Positions 10,072 to 18,417 are shown, counted from the stretch's first letter. The stretch: DNA of 64,000 bases from Sphingosinicella terrae (GCF_003347635.1 NZ_QDFY01000014.1:1-64000), one strand, 5' to 3'. Notes: generated by a model not told the origin, from the sequence alone. Translations and numbers: made by a program.

Positions 10072-11022
10072 ATGCCCGGAGGCCTCGCCGCTCTTCTCGA
10101 CGACGTTACCGCGATCGCCAAGCTGACGGCCGCGTCAGTTGACGATATCGGCCTCGCCGCCAGCCGCGCCGGCATGAAGGCCGCCGGGGTCGTGGTAGAC
10201 GACACGGCCGTCACGCCGCGTTACGTCACCGGCTTCACGCCGGATCGCGAGCTGCCCATCATCTGGCGCATCGCCAAGGGCTCGCTGCGCAACAAGTTGC
10301 TCATCATCCTGCCCATCGCCCTGCTGCTGAGCGCCCTGCTTCCCTGGGCGATCACGCCGCTGCTGATGCTCGGCGGCGCCTATCTTTGCTACGAAGGGGC
10401 GGAAAAGGTCTGGCATGCCTTCACCCATGAGAAGAGCAGCCTCGCCGAGGTGGCCACCGAGCTCAACAGCGAGGAGCATGAACGCTCGATGGTGTCGGGC
10501 GCGATCCGCACCGACTTCATCCTGTCCGCCGAGATCATGGCGATCGCACTGGCCGAGGTCGCAACGGAGCCGTTTGCGATGCGCGCCGGCATCCTCGCTC
10601 TGGTCGCCGTCGCGATCACCATCGGCGTCTATGGCGTGGTCGGGCTGATCGTGAAGATGGACGATATCGGCCTTCATCTCGCCGAGCGGCCCGACCCCGG
10701 ATCGCGCGCACTGGGGCGCCTGCTCGTTCGAGCCATGCCGAAGGTGATGGCGGCGCTTTCCGTGATCGGAATCGCGGCGATGATCTGGGTCGGCGGCGGC
10801 ATCGTCGTCCATGGGCTCGCCGCATTCGGTGTCGGCGCCGTGGAGCATGCGATCCATGACGCCGCCGTGGCGGTGGGTCACGCGCTGCCGGCGGCCCACG
10901 CCGTGGTCGAATGGATCGTCACCGCCGCCGGAGCCGGGCTGGTCGGGCTGGCGCTCGGCGCGCTGATCGTGGCGGTCCATCACGCCGTCGCCGCTGCGCG
11001 CGGCAAGGACGCCGCCCACTAG
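10072..11022 (+). CDS. DUF808 family inner-membrane protein
   Basis: 316 residues beginning MPGGLAALLDDVTAIAKLTA, the DUF808 (YedI-type) opening with D/E- and K-rich soluble N-terminus and the TGFTPDRELPIIWRIAKGSLRNK signature region. About four to six membrane segments follow (near residues 80-115, 150-195, 225-255 and 285-310). The function of the family is not established. A monocistronic gene between rnd (opposite strand) and the TerC gene. Confidence 0.85.
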   Translation: MPGGLAALLDDVTAIAKLTAASVDDIGLAASRAGMKAAGVVVDDTAVTPRYVTGFTPDRELPIIWRIAKGSLRNKLLIILPIALLLSALLPWAITPLLMLGGAYLCYEGAEKVWHAFTHEKSSLAEVATELNSEEHERSMVSGAIRTDFILSAEIMAIALAEVATEPFAMRAGILALVAVAITIGVYGVVGLIVKMDDIGLHLAERPDPGSRALGRLLVRAMPKVMAALSVIGIAAMIWVGGGIVVHGLAAFGVGAVEHAIHDAAVAVGHALPAAHAVVEWIVTAAGAGLVGLALGALIVAVHHAVAAARGKDAAH

Positions 11023-11107
11023 GCACAGGCGTTCCCGGCTCGATCTGTGCGCCGGAACGAGCACCGCCGAGCACGCCGGCCACGCAACCCTTCCGGCGGC
11101 AACTCGA

Positions 11108-11938
11108 TCACCCCCCGGAGGCGTCCGAGCGATCCCCGGCCATGTCGACATCCCTCGCCGCGGCCTCGCGGCGGAGGCGTCGGTTGCGCGCTACCATGTT
11201 CAGGCCCTCGACGAGCGCCGAGAAGGCCATGGCCGCATAGATATAGCCCTTCGGCACGTGGACGCCGAAGCCGTCCGCGATCAGCACCGCTCCGATCATC
11301 AGAAGGAAGCCCAGGGCGAGCATCACTACCGTCGGATTGCGGTTGATGAACTCGGCGAGTGGATTGGCCGCGAGCAGCATCACCACGACGGCGAACACGA
11401 CGGCGATGACCATGATGGGCAGGTGCTCGGTCATGCCGACGGCGGTCAGGATCGAATCGATCGAGAAGACGATGTCGAGAAGGAGGATCTGGAAAATCGC
11501 GGCGCCGAACCCGATCGCCGCGCGAGACGTGTCGAACACGTCCGCGGTCGGCGCCGGATCGACATTGTGGTGGATTTCCTTCGTTGCCTTCCAGACCAGG
11601 AACAGGCCGCCCGCGATCAGGATCAGGTCGCGCCAGGAAAAGCTGGTCTCGAAGCTCGGCCGGCCATGGGCGTCGAGCGGCCCCTGAAGTCCGAAATCGA
11701 CGACCGACGCAGTGAGGCCGACCAGCCAGGCGATCGCCGACAGCAGTGCCAGGCGCATGATCAGCGCCAGGCTGATGCCGATCCGTCGCGCCTTCGCGCG
11801 TTGCGCTTCGGGCAGTTTGTTCGACAGAATGGAGATGAAGATGAGATTGTCGATGCCGAGCACCACCTCCATCACGATCAAGGTGACGAGCGCAGCCCAC
11901 GCTTCGGGCTGGCCGAGAATGGCGAGAGAGTCGATCAT
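11108..11938 (-). CDS. TerC family integral membrane protein
   Basis: 276 residues with about seven membrane segments. The conserved [17 protein letters not shown] (residues about 25-41) and [17 protein letters not shown] (about 155-171) motifs carry the acidic residues typical of TerC proteins, which are implicated in metal ion export (for example Mn2+) and tellurite resistance. The C-terminal tail is charged. The start at [10 protein letters not shown] is chosen by family alignment; the frame is open 19 codons upstream. It shares a 235-base divergent region with the cold-shock gene. Confidence 0.88.
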   Translation of the reverse strand: MIDSLAILGQPEAWAALVTLIVMEVVLGIDNLIFISILSNKLPEAQRAKARRIGISLALIMRLALLSAIAWLVGLTASVVDFGLQGPLDAHGRPSFETSFSWRDLILIAGGLFLVWKATKEIHHNVDPAPTADVFDTSRAAIGFGAAIFQILLLDIVFSIDSILTAVGMTEHLPIMVIAVVFAVVVMLLAANPLAEFINRNPTVVMLALGFLLMIGAVLIADGFGVHVPKGYIYAAMAFSALVEGLNMVARNRRLRREAAARDVDMAGDRSDASGG

Positions 11939-12173
11939 GATTTCCCCGAACCGCTGGACTTGCCGCGCCATGCATGAAGTGTGGCTTCCGAGCAATGGAT
12001 CGTGCTCTTACGGTCGCGTCTGTTGACGCCGAGGGAAAAGCACTCGCAGAGCCCGTCTTTTTCGGGTATAGGATTCGCTCGCGCGCCGGCTGTCCGGCGT
12101 GAAGGCCTTTGCGCGTTCTGCCCAGCGCGGTGGTTCTGACAGGGGATTGGGCGCTGGAAAGTAACTGAAGCAG

Positions 12174-12947
12174 ATGGGTTTCGACAGAGGGCGCCGCGGC
12201 GAGCGCGGTGGGCGCGGCAGAGACAAGCGCGATTTCATCGGTGAGGAAGGTCCGGGTCAGGACCGGTTCGGCGGCGGCGGCGACCGATTCGGTGGTGGCG
12301 GCGGCTATGGCGGCGGCGGCGACCGTTTCGGCGGTGGCGGCGGTGGCTATGGCGGGCCTCGCGGCGGCGGTGGCGGCGGCTATGGTGGGCCACGCGGCGG
12401 CGGTGGTGGCGGCGGCGGCTTCGGCGGCCCGCGCGGCGGCGGCGGAATGCCCCCGCAGGTCGTCGGCGAAGGCCGTGGCATCGTCAAATTCTTCAACGCG
12501 CAGAAGGGCTTCGGCTTCATCGTGCGCGATGACGGCGGCGAGGACGTCTTCGTGCACATTTCCGCGGTCGAGCAGGCCGGCCTGACAGGCCTGGCCGAAG
12601 GGCAGCCGCTCGAGTTCACGCTCGTGGATCGCGGCGGCCGCGTCTCGGCGACCGATCTCAAGATCGAGGGCGAGCCGCTCCCGGTCGAGGATAGCGGGCC
12701 GCGCGAGCGCGGGCCGCAGCGTCAGCTGACCGGCGAGAAGGCCACCGGCACGGTGAAGTTCTTCAACGCCACCAAGGGCTTCGGCTTCATTACGCGCGAC
12801 GATGGCCAGCCCGACGCGTTCGTGCACATTTCCGCCGTGGAGCGGGCTGGAATGATCTCGCTGAACGAAGGCGATCGCATCGAGTTCGAACTCGAGGTCG
12901 ATCGGCGCGGCAAGACCGCGGCGGTGAACCTGGTTCCGATCCAGTAA
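12174..12947 (+). CDS. Tandem cold-shock-domain protein with RGG/glycine-rich N-terminus
   Basis: 257 residues. Residues 1-95 are low complexity: RG-rich at first (RGRRGERGGRGRDK), then three DRFGGGG units and three (Y/F)GGPRGGGG units. Two cold-shock domains follow, at about residues 97-165 and 190-256, each with the RNP1-like KGFGFI and RNP2-like DVFVHIS/DAFVHIS motifs. CSDs bind single-stranded RNA/DNA; RGG segments promote RNA binding and condensation. The double CSD is common in alphaproteobacteria, but usually without so long a Gly-rich head. A strong terminator follows at 12974-13000. Confidence 0.9.
   Translation: MGFDRGRRGERGGRGRDKRDFIGEEGPGQDRFGGGGDRFGGGGGYGGGGDRFGGGGGGYGGPRGGGGGGYGGPRGGGGGGGGFGGPRGGGGMPPQVVGEGRGIVKFFNAQKGFGFIVRDDGGEDVFVHISAVEQAGLTGLAEGQPLEFTLVDRGGRVSATDLKIEGEPLPVEDSGPRERGPQRQLTGEKATGTVKFFNATKGFGFITRDDGQPDAFVHISAVERAGMISLNEGDRIEFELEVDRRGKTAAVNLVPIQ
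12261..12450 (+). repeat. GGCGGC-rich in-frame repeat tract in cold-shock gene
   Basis: About 190 bases of tandem GGC/GGT codons encoding three DRFGGGG and three (Y/F)GGPRGGGG units. Such tracts can change length by slippage. The units differ at synonymous positions (GGC versus GGT), so they are not freshly duplicated. Confidence 0.85.
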
Positions 12948-12973
12948 CGCTGCTTCGGCAGCGGACGAAGTTG

Positions 12974-13000
12974 AAGGCCGGCAGCGATGCCGGCCTTTTT
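12974..13000 (+). terminator. Intrinsic terminator of the cold-shock gene
   Basis: Perfect 9-bp stem AAGGCCGGC / GCCGGCCTT (12974-12982 with 12989-12997) around a 6-base loop. The T run is CTTTTT, whose first two T's belong to the stem. It lies 27 bases after the stop codon of the cold-shock gene. Confidence 0.92.
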
Positions 13001-13112
13001 CGTCGTGCGTCCGGTTCGGTTCGCACTTTCCTGGTCCCGCCCGTCGACACAGGCATGCTTTTCGTCGCGTAAACCATTTCCTCTGAACCATCCTCCATAT
13101 TTGCCGTTCTAC

Positions 13113-13466
13113 ATGGCAGACATGGAAAGCCTTCTCATCGCCCTGTTCGTCGCGACGGCGCCGGCGGCCGTCCCGGCCGAAGACGGCGATCCGGCCGCGC
13201 TCGACCTGCGCTGCTTCCGGCTGATGGCTGCGCTTTCGGACGAGGAGGATCCACGGCTGAGGTCGATGGGCCGGGTGGCGGCGCAATATTTCCTCGGACG
13301 GATCGACGCGGCGGCACCGGGCTTCGATGTCGCCAATGCCGGTGCCGATGCCGGCGGAGACCGCGCCCGCCTTCTGCGCCGATGCGGCGAAGTGATGAGC
13401 CGCGGTGGACGGGACTTCCGAGCCATTGGCGAGGCCCTCGCGCCGACCGGCGGGCCTGCCATCTAG
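13113..13466 (+). CDS. Small exported hypothetical protein
   Basis: 117 residues. The start MADMESLLIALFVATAPAAV gives a short signal peptide with an AxA-like cleavage region; ATG at 13122 is an alternative. The mature part is D/E- and R-rich with two Cys and the helical sequence CFRLMAALSDEEDP. No recognised domain; the pattern (short secreted protein with one LRCFRLMAAL helix) is one I associate with uncharacterised sphingomonad proteins, but I cannot name a family. It ends 56 bases from the convergent DNA ligase gene. Confidence 0.55.
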   Translation: MADMESLLIALFVATAPAAVPAEDGDPAALDLRCFRLMAALSDEEDPRLRSMGRVAAQYFLGRIDAAAPGFDVANAGADAGGDRARLLRRCGEVMSRGGRDFRAIGEALAPTGGPAI

Positions 13467-13522
13467 CCTCGTCTCGCGAGTCCGGGGTTCCAACCGTCCC
13501 ACGGGCCTCGCAGCCAGACGTC

Positions 13523-15106
13523 TCAGGTTACCATCCGCCGCAAGGTCTCGATCGTGTCGGCTTCCTCGGCCGGCTTGTCCCGGCGGATCCGCGACACCCG
13601 GGGAAAGCGCATCGCCAATCCCGATTTGTGGCGTTTGCTGAGATGAACCGAATCGAAGGCGACCTCGAGCACGAGCTTCTTCTCCACCTCGCGCACCGGT
13701 CCGAACCGTTGCACCGTGTGGTTGCGGACGAAGCGATCCAGCCACATCAGTTCCTCGTCGGTAAAGCCGAAATAGGCCTTGCCGACCGGCAGCAGCTCGC
13801 CCGTCTCGCTCCAGCAGCCGAACGTGTAATCGGAATAATATGAGGAGCGCTTTCCGCTGCCGCGGGCGGCATACATCAGGACGCAGTCGACATTGAGCGG
13901 ATCGCGCTTCCATTTGTACCAGAGCCCCACGCGTCGTCCGGGCACATATTGGCTATCCCGACGCTTGAGCATCACTCCTTCGATCGCCGCGTCGCGCGTC
14001 CCGCCCCGGATCTCCTCCAGCGCCTCGAAGCTTTCCGCCTCGATCAACGACGAAAGATCGAACCGCTCTGGGTCGAGCTGGGCGACCAATGATTCGAGGC
14101 GGGTCCGACGCTCGCTCCACGGGGACATTCGGACGTCTTCCCGTCCGTCGATCAGCACGTCGTAAAGGCGAACGAACGCCGGATAATCCGCAAGCATCCG
14201 GGCCGATACCGTCTTGCGGCCGAGACGCTGCTGGAGGGCGTTGAAGCTGCCCGCCTCGCCCCCCTGAAACTCGCCCCTGACGAGGAGTTCACCATCGAGG
14301 ACGCCCTCTCGATCGAACGCGGCGGCGACGTCGGGGAAGCTGCGGGTGATATCGTCGCCGGCTCGGCTGTAGAGCCTTGTCTCGCCGCCGGCGTGAACCA
14401 GTTGGACCCGGATCCCGTCCCACTTCCACTCGGCGGCATATTCGTCCATCGACACCCGCACATCCTCGAGCGGGTGGGCGAGCATGAACGGCCGGAACAC
14501 CGGGACATCCTCCGCCGTCGGCTGCGGCCCGCGCCCCTCCGCCCAATCGAAAAGCGCCTGGTAGGGCGGGCCGATCCCGTGCCACACCTCCTCGACCGCA
14601 TCGACGTCGAGGCCGAAAGCCTGAGCCAGCGCGACCTTGGCGAGACGGGCCGAGATGCCGATCCTGAGCTCTCCGGTGGCCAGCTTGAGCAAGGCGAACC
14701 GACCACTCGCATCGAGATGGTCGAGCATCCCGGCCAGCGCTCCCGGCGCCTCCGACCGGCCGAGGGCCGAGAGTCGCTCGACGACGCGGCCGATCCCGAG
14801 TGTGCCATCGTCGAGATCCGCGCCGCGATCGACCGGCTTCGGCCACAGCAGGGCGGCGGTCTCGGCGAGATCGCCCACATAATCCCAGCTCATGTGGAAC
14901 AGGGTCGGATCAATCCTTTCCTCGACGATGGCGCGGACCGCCGCCCCCTTTACCGCCGGAAGACTGAGCTCTCCGGTGAGTGCGGCGAGCGCATAGCCGC
15001 GATCCGGGTCCGGGGTGCGGCGCAGATAGTCGCCGATCAGCTTCAGCTTGGTGCTGCGCGAGCGCGTGTAGACGAGCGCATCGAGAAGCTGCGAAAAGGC
15101 TCGCAT
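13523..15106 (-). CDS. LigC-type ATP-dependent DNA ligase (cisplatin damage response)
   Basis: 527 residues. The N-terminal ~215 residues are the helical DNA-binding domain. The adenylation motif EWKWDGIRV holds the nucleophile at K228. The later ligase motifs (RLYSRAGDD, DGELLVRGEF, EGVMLKRRDSQYVPG, WYKWKRD) and the C-terminal OB-fold are all present, so the enzyme should be active. This family is found in proteobacteria with an exonuclease, an Lhr-type helicase and the PdeM nuclease as a DNA-damage repair set; the helicase and exonuclease are at 28-31.7 kb here. The ATG overlaps the stop of the upstream remnant gene (ATGA at 15103-15106 region). Confidence 0.93.
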   Translation of the reverse strand: MRAFSQLLDALVYTRSRSTKLKLIGDYLRRTPDPDRGYALAALTGELSLPAVKGAAVRAIVEERIDPTLFHMSWDYVGDLAETAALLWPKPVDRGADLDDGTLGIGRVVERLSALGRSEAPGALAGMLDHLDASGRFALLKLATGELRIGISARLAKVALAQAFGLDVDAVEEVWHGIGPPYQALFDWAEGRGPQPTAEDVPVFRPFMLAHPLEDVRVSMDEYAAEWKWDGIRVQLVHAGGETRLYSRAGDDITRSFPDVAAAFDREGVLDGELLVRGEFQGGEAGSFNALQQRLGRKTVSARMLADYPAFVRLYDVLIDGREDVRMSPWSERRTRLESLVAQLDPERFDLSSLIEAESFEALEEIRGGTRDAAIEGVMLKRRDSQYVPGRRVGLWYKWKRDPLNVDCVLMYAARGSGKRSSYYSDYTFGCWSETGELLPVGKAYFGFTDEELMWLDRFVRNHTVQRFGPVREVEKKLVLEVAFDSVHLSKRHKSGLAMRFPRVSRIRRDKPAEEADTIETLRRMVT

Positions 15107-15591
15107 CAGCGGCCCCGTGCCATGGGAGCAGGCGGCGCCAGCGGCTCGGTCCGTAAGTCACCGAGCGTGCGCGGGGACAGGGCGCGGACCTGCTCGCGAT
15201 AGTGATCGGTCCATCCCGTCCCGACCGCGGCATGGCCGAAGCCGGGTAGGAGCCACAGCGCCTTGGTTCCCGCCGCCGCTGCGTGAAGCGCACGTGTCTC
15301 GGCAGCCGGAGTGCTGTGACCGCCGGTTCCGCCGACGACGAGCACGGGCGCAGGGAAATGCGAGATCGCACGAGCCGGTGCGAGCCGGGCGGGACCGACT
15401 CCAGGTCTCATCCAGGATTGATGGCTCAGCATGGGTTCGCCGAGATAAGCGAGCAGATGGCCGATCCGTTGCGCCAGCCGGTTGAAGATCGCCGAGCGTA
15501 AGTTCCTCACCGGACGGAAGCCTAGCGTCTCGCGCGCTCGGCGGAAGCCGCGTTGGCGCCGAGGCATGGAGCGGCGGTTCACGGTTTCCAC
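15106..15591 (-). pseudogene. C-terminal remnant of an alpha/beta-hydrolase
   Basis: 161 codons from a GTG at 15589-15591 (ATG alternative at 15565-15567). The C-terminal half reads PVLVVGGTGGHSTPAAET and LWLLPGFGHAAVG, the Asp/His end of an alpha/beta-hydrolase. The N-terminal half of that fold, with the GxSxG nucleophile elbow, is missing: the plus-strand metallophosphoesterase gene begins only 31 bases away. The usual Asp in the VGG..D.xTP strand end is replaced by GGH. It may be a non-catalytic relic kept because its stop codon overlaps the ligase ATG and so couples translation. Whether the peptide has any function is unknown. Confidence 0.6.
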
Positions 15592-15621
15592 TTTGCCGCG
15601 CGATGCTCTAGCTGAGCCGCC

Positions 15622-16461
15622 GTGCCCCTGTTCACGATCCGCCGCCTCCTCCTGTTGCTGCTGGTAGCCGTCCTCGCCTTCGTCGCCTGGTGCTATCGCA
15701 ACGCCACCGCCCGCCCCGTCATCCGCGAGGCGTCGGTCATGCTGCCCCGGTGGCCGGCGGGTCAGCCGCCGATCCGCCTGCTACTGCTGTCCGACGTCCA
15801 TGTCGCCGCCCCAGACATGACTCCATCGCGCCTCGCCGAGATCGTGTGGCAGATCGAGGCCGCCAGCCCCGACATCGTGCTCATCGCCGGAGATCTGGTG
15901 AGCGACCGGCGGATCGCGACCGGCCATTACTCCCTGAGGCAGGCGGTGGCGCCCTTCGAACGGTTGCGGCCCCGCCTCGGGGTCTTCGCCGTCCTCGGGA
16001 ACCACGATCATTGGCGCGACTCACGCGAGGCCACCGAAGCGCTGGAGGCCGTCGGCGTGCGGCTGCTCGACAACGAGGCGGTTCGCGCCGGGCCCCTGGC
16101 GATCGGCGGCCTGGACGATGCCTTCACCGGTCATGACGATCTCCAGGCGACGCTGGAAGCGATGAGCCGCGCCGGCGGCGCCCGGGTCCTGCTCAGCCAC
16201 AGCCCCGATCCATTCGCCGAATTGCCGAGCGGCACCGGGCTGATGCTGGCCGGCCATACCCATTGCGGGCAGATCCGGCTGCCGCTGTACGGCGCGATCA
16301 GCACCATGTCCGACCATGGCGAGCGCTATGCCTGCGGCCGCGTCGACGAGAGGGACAACAGCCTCATCGTCACCTCGGGAGTAGGTACCAGCATCATGCC
16401 GCTCCGGCTCGGCGCTCCGCCGGACATGTGGCTGATCACCGTCGGGCCGGAGGCCCGCTGA
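15622..16461 (+). CDS. Membrane-anchored metallophosphoesterase (YkuE/YaeI type)
   Basis: 279 residues from a GTG at 15622. One membrane segment (residues about 6-22) is followed by a calcineurin-like phosphoesterase domain with all metal-binding motifs: LLSDVH, IAGDLVSD, GNHDHW, LSHSPD and GHTHCGQ. Family members include UDP-2,3-diacylglucosamine pyrophosphatase-like and phospholipid-acting enzymes; the substrate here is unknown. Although it is divergent from the DNA ligase gene, it does not look like PdeM, which lacks the membrane anchor. Confidence 0.85.
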   Translation: MPLFTIRRLLLLLLVAVLAFVAWCYRNATARPVIREASVMLPRWPAGQPPIRLLLLSDVHVAAPDMTPSRLAEIVWQIEAASPDIVLIAGDLVSDRRIATGHYSLRQAVAPFERLRPRLGVFAVLGNHDHWRDSREATEALEAVGVRLLDNEAVRAGPLAIGGLDDAFTGHDDLQATLEAMSRAGGARVLLSHSPDPFAELPSGTGLMLAGHTHCGQIRLPLYGAISTMSDHGERYACGRVDERDNSLIVTSGVGTSIMPLRLGAPPDMWLITVGPEAR

Positions 16462-16465
16462 CCGA

Positions 16466-17029
16466 TCAGGCCAGGCGAAGCGCGTGCACCGCGACGATGA
16501 AGCCGGCGACAAGGAAAAGGATGGCGCCGGCGATCCGGATCGCGCGAAGCGGCACCGCAGCCCTCAGCTTGTCGCCGAGAAAGGCCGCGGGGACGGCCGC
16601 GGCGAAGATGGCCGCCGTCGCACCGCAGGCCGCCAGGGCCGGCGAGTCGAACCGGCCGGCCACAGCGAATGTGATGAACTGGGTCCGGTCTCCCATTTCC
16701 GCGGCGAGGCAGAGCAGGAGCGCGGCAAGCAGGACGGGGGTCCGCGCCGATCCGATCGAAGGGGTTCCGCGCCTGAAGAGACCCGCCACCCCGGCGAAGA
16801 GCAGCGCCAGCGCGACCATCAGGCTCATCGCGCGGATGGTGATGGTGGCACCGACGAGAGCACCGGCGAAGGCCGCCACCGCCGCGCTCACCGTCGCGGC
16901 CACAAGGAGGCCGGCAAGGACGAGACCCGGCCTGCCCGAGCGGGCGGCGAGCAGGGCGACGATGAGCTGGGTCTTGTCGCCCCATTCGGCGATGAAGGCG
17001 GCGACGAAGGCGGTGACGAGCGCGTCCAT
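16466..17029 (-). CDS. GDT1/TMEM165 (UPF0016) family cation transporter
   Basis: 187 residues with six membrane segments in two homologous halves. Each half has the family motif E-x-G-D-(K/R)-T: EWGDKT at residues 15-20 and EMGDRT at 111-116. Bacterial members (for example MneA of Vibrio) export Mn2+. With the TerC gene at 11 kb this gives two candidate manganese exporters in the window. It converges with the metallophosphoesterase gene (4-base gap). Confidence 0.9.
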   Translation of the reverse strand: MDALVTAFVAAFIAEWGDKTQLIVALLAARSGRPGLVLAGLLVAATVSAAVAAFAGALVGATITIRAMSLMVALALLFAGVAGLFRRGTPSIGSARTPVLLAALLLCLAAEMGDRTQFITFAVAGRFDSPALAACGATAAIFAAAVPAAFLGDKLRAAVPLRAIRIAGAILFLVAGFIVAVHALRLA

Positions 17030-17065
17030 GCAGGGGATGCCGGAGGCGCCTTGGCGCCGGTCCGA

Positions 17066-17389
17066 TCAGCCGGCGAGGCGCACGGAGACCGAGGCGAGCA
17101 GCGCCTCGCCGGCGGCATCGTCGAGGCGCTCGCAGCCGATCGCGTCCCGCAGCCGTTCGAAATAGAGGCCGGCAGGGCAGCCTCGCGGCTGTGAGAGGAT
17201 AGCCCGCTCGAAGGCGTCGGCGAGCGCGACGACCGGGACGAGGCCATAGGCCGAAGCGAGGATACGGATCGTCCCGAGACGCTGGGCGAAATCGCGGACG
17301 GTGAGGCCCTGGGCGCTGCTCTGCAGCCGCTCGAGCCGATCGGCGAGGTCCGCCCGTACCACCAGCATCCCGTCATGGTCCCAGCGCAT
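17066..17389 (-). CDS. Hypothetical protein (107 residues)
   Basis: Predicted helical, soluble protein beginning MRWDHDGMLVVRADLADRL, with no signal peptide, membrane segment or recognised motif. Codon use and GC-rich third positions match its neighbours, and it sits 36 bases upstream of the GDT1-type gene on the same strand, so the two may form an operon. Function unknown. Confidence 0.65.
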   Translation of the reverse strand: MRWDHDGMLVVRADLADRLERLQSSAQGLTVRDFAQRLGTIRILASAYGLVPVVALADAFERAILSQPRGCPAGLYFERLRDAIGCERLDDAAGEALLASVSVRLAG

Positions 17390-17525
17390 GGCTTGCTCCT
17401 TCAGCGCCCGTCCGCGAAGGATGCCCCATTCCGGTTACAGTCGCGTTAACCGGCGCCGAATGGGGGTGCCGCCGGATGAAGGGCGGGACCGCTGCCCTTG
17501 ACAGAATCGCGGGGTCAGGGCAGAG

Positions 17526-17567
17526 GCGGCGCGCACGAGGGCGGCGCCAGCGCCGCTTTATTTTTTT
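17526..17567 (+). promoter_or_regulatory. Terminator-like hairpin (possible attenuator) in the rpmG leader
   Basis: Stem GCGGCG (17541-17546) / CGCCGC (17551-17556) with loop CCAG is followed at once by an 11-base T-rich run (TTTATTTTTTT, 17557-17567), 27 to 53 bases before the rpmG ATG. No plus-strand gene lies upstream, so the structure is within or at the start of the rpmG transcript. A second copy of GCGGCGC at 17526-17532 can pair with the same 3' arm and would give a competing structure. A TTGACA at 17498-17503 may be the -35 element, but no good -10 follows it. Confidence 0.6.
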
Positions 17568-17593
17568 GCACATCCAATTCGAAAGAGGCTGTC

Positions 17594-17761
17594 ATGGCCA
17601 AGCCGACCACGGTGAAGATCAAGCTCGTCAGCACCGCCGACACGGGCTTCTATTACGTCACCAAGAAGAATCCTCGGAACATCACCGAGAAGATGAGCTT
17701 CCGCAAATACGATCCGGTCGCGCGCAAGCACGTCGAGTTCAAGGAAGCCAAGATCAAGTGA
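17594..17761 (+). CDS. rpmG: 50S ribosomal protein L33
   Basis: 55 residues, [22 protein letters not shown] to a C-terminal EFKEAKIK. It lacks the CxxC zinc-ribbon cysteines found in some L33 forms, so it is the zinc-independent type. The ATG at 17594 fits the family; the frame is open upstream but that part encodes the leader hairpin. The gene has its own leader with a terminator-like hairpin. Confidence 0.97.
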   Translation: MAKPTTVKIKLVSTADTGFYYVTKKNPRNITEKMSFRKYDPVARKHVEFKEAKIK

Positions 17762-17767
17762 TCCGGC

Positions 17768-17785
17768 CGGCCGGGTCACCGGCCG
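17768..17785. terminator. Hairpin between convergent rpmG and divK
   Basis: Perfect 7-bp stem CGGCCGG / CCGGCCG around a GTCA tetraloop, placed in the 28-base gap between two converging genes. It has no T run on either strand, so it may act as a bidirectional transcript 3' end stabiliser rather than a simple intrinsic terminator. Confidence 0.4.
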
Positions 17786-17789
17786 CCCG

Positions 17790-18401
17790 TCAACCCGGAC
17801 GCTCCATCTTGTCCGTTTCATCTTCCTGAGCCTCGCCGGCCGCCGCGCCGTCGGGGCTTTCTCCATTTTCGCTGACCGACGGCAGCGCCTCGGGAGAGGG
17901 GAGAGCTTCGGGCTCCGCTTCGACGGCCCCGGCTTCGGACTGCACTTCGACCGCACCGTCGGCGTCAGGCGCCGATTCGGCAATGACCGAATCGTCTGGT
18001 CGGTCGGGCGCTGGCGCCGCGGCTTTCCGCTCGGCCAGCGCAAGCAGGCCCGCCACCGCCTCGACGAAGCGAACCACCGAGATCGGCTTGGAGACATAGC
18101 CCTCGGCACCGGCGTCACGAATCCGCTCCTCGTCTCCCTTCGCAGCGTAAGCCGTCACGGCCATGATCGGCGTCGCGAGCAGATCCGCATCGGCCTTCAT
18201 CTGCTCGATCAGCTCGAGGCCGCTGACATAGGGCATCTGGATGTCCATGATGACGAGGTCGGGCGCGAACGCGCGCGCGCGCGCCACCGCCTCGCGGCCG
18301 TCGCGGACCGGCTCTGCCTCATAGCCGTGCGCGCGCAGCAGCTCGCAGAACAGCTTCAGATTGAGCTCGTTGTCCTCGACAACCAGGATTTTTTGTCCCA
18401 C
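17790..18401 (-). CDS. divK: DivK-like response regulator with long acidic C-terminal tail
   Basis: 203 residues. Residues 1-122 are a receiver domain: ILVVEDNE acidic pocket, phospho-acceptor in LVIMDIQMPYVSG (about D53), VTAYAAKGDEE and the conserved K in YVSKPISV. This is close to Caulobacter DivK, which controls polar cell fate through PleC/DivJ and DivL. DivK proteins are normally about 120-125 residues; here ~80 extra residues rich in Glu, Asp, Ala and Pro follow (EAEPEALPSPEALPSVSENG). No output domain is recognisable in the tail. It is divergent from the DUF3572 gene. Confidence 0.85.
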   Translation of the reverse strand: MGQKILVVEDNELNLKLFCELLRAHGYEAEPVRDGREAVARARAFAPDLVIMDIQMPYVSGLELIEQMKADADLLATPIMAVTAYAAKGDEERIRDAGAEGYVSKPISVVRFVEAVAGLLALAERKAAAPAPDRPDDSVIAESAPDADGAVEVQSEAGAVEAEPEALPSPEALPSVSENGESPDGAAAGEAQEDETDKMERPG

Positions 18402-18417
18402 CGGCGCGCCTTAAGCG

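Noticed and set aside
12261-12450. GGC-rich repeats as a CRISPR-like or VNTR array
   Set aside because: The repeats are in-frame codons of a Gly-rich protein, without spacers of constant length.
11019-13913. A 964-codon open frame on the minus strand crossing the cold-shock gene
   Set aside because: It runs antisense through the CSD protein, its terminator and a small exported gene, and out of frame through terC; the translation has no domain.
15622-16461. The metallophosphoesterase as PdeM of the ligase-associated repair module
   Set aside because: It has an N-terminal membrane helix and YkuE-like motif spacing; PdeM is a smaller soluble protein. Kept only as a possible functional substitute.
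17498-17526. TTGACA as -35 of a normal sigma-70 promoter for rpmG
   Set aside because: No acceptable -10 lies 16-18 bases downstream (CAGAGG at 17521-17526), so the promoter cannot be called from sequence.
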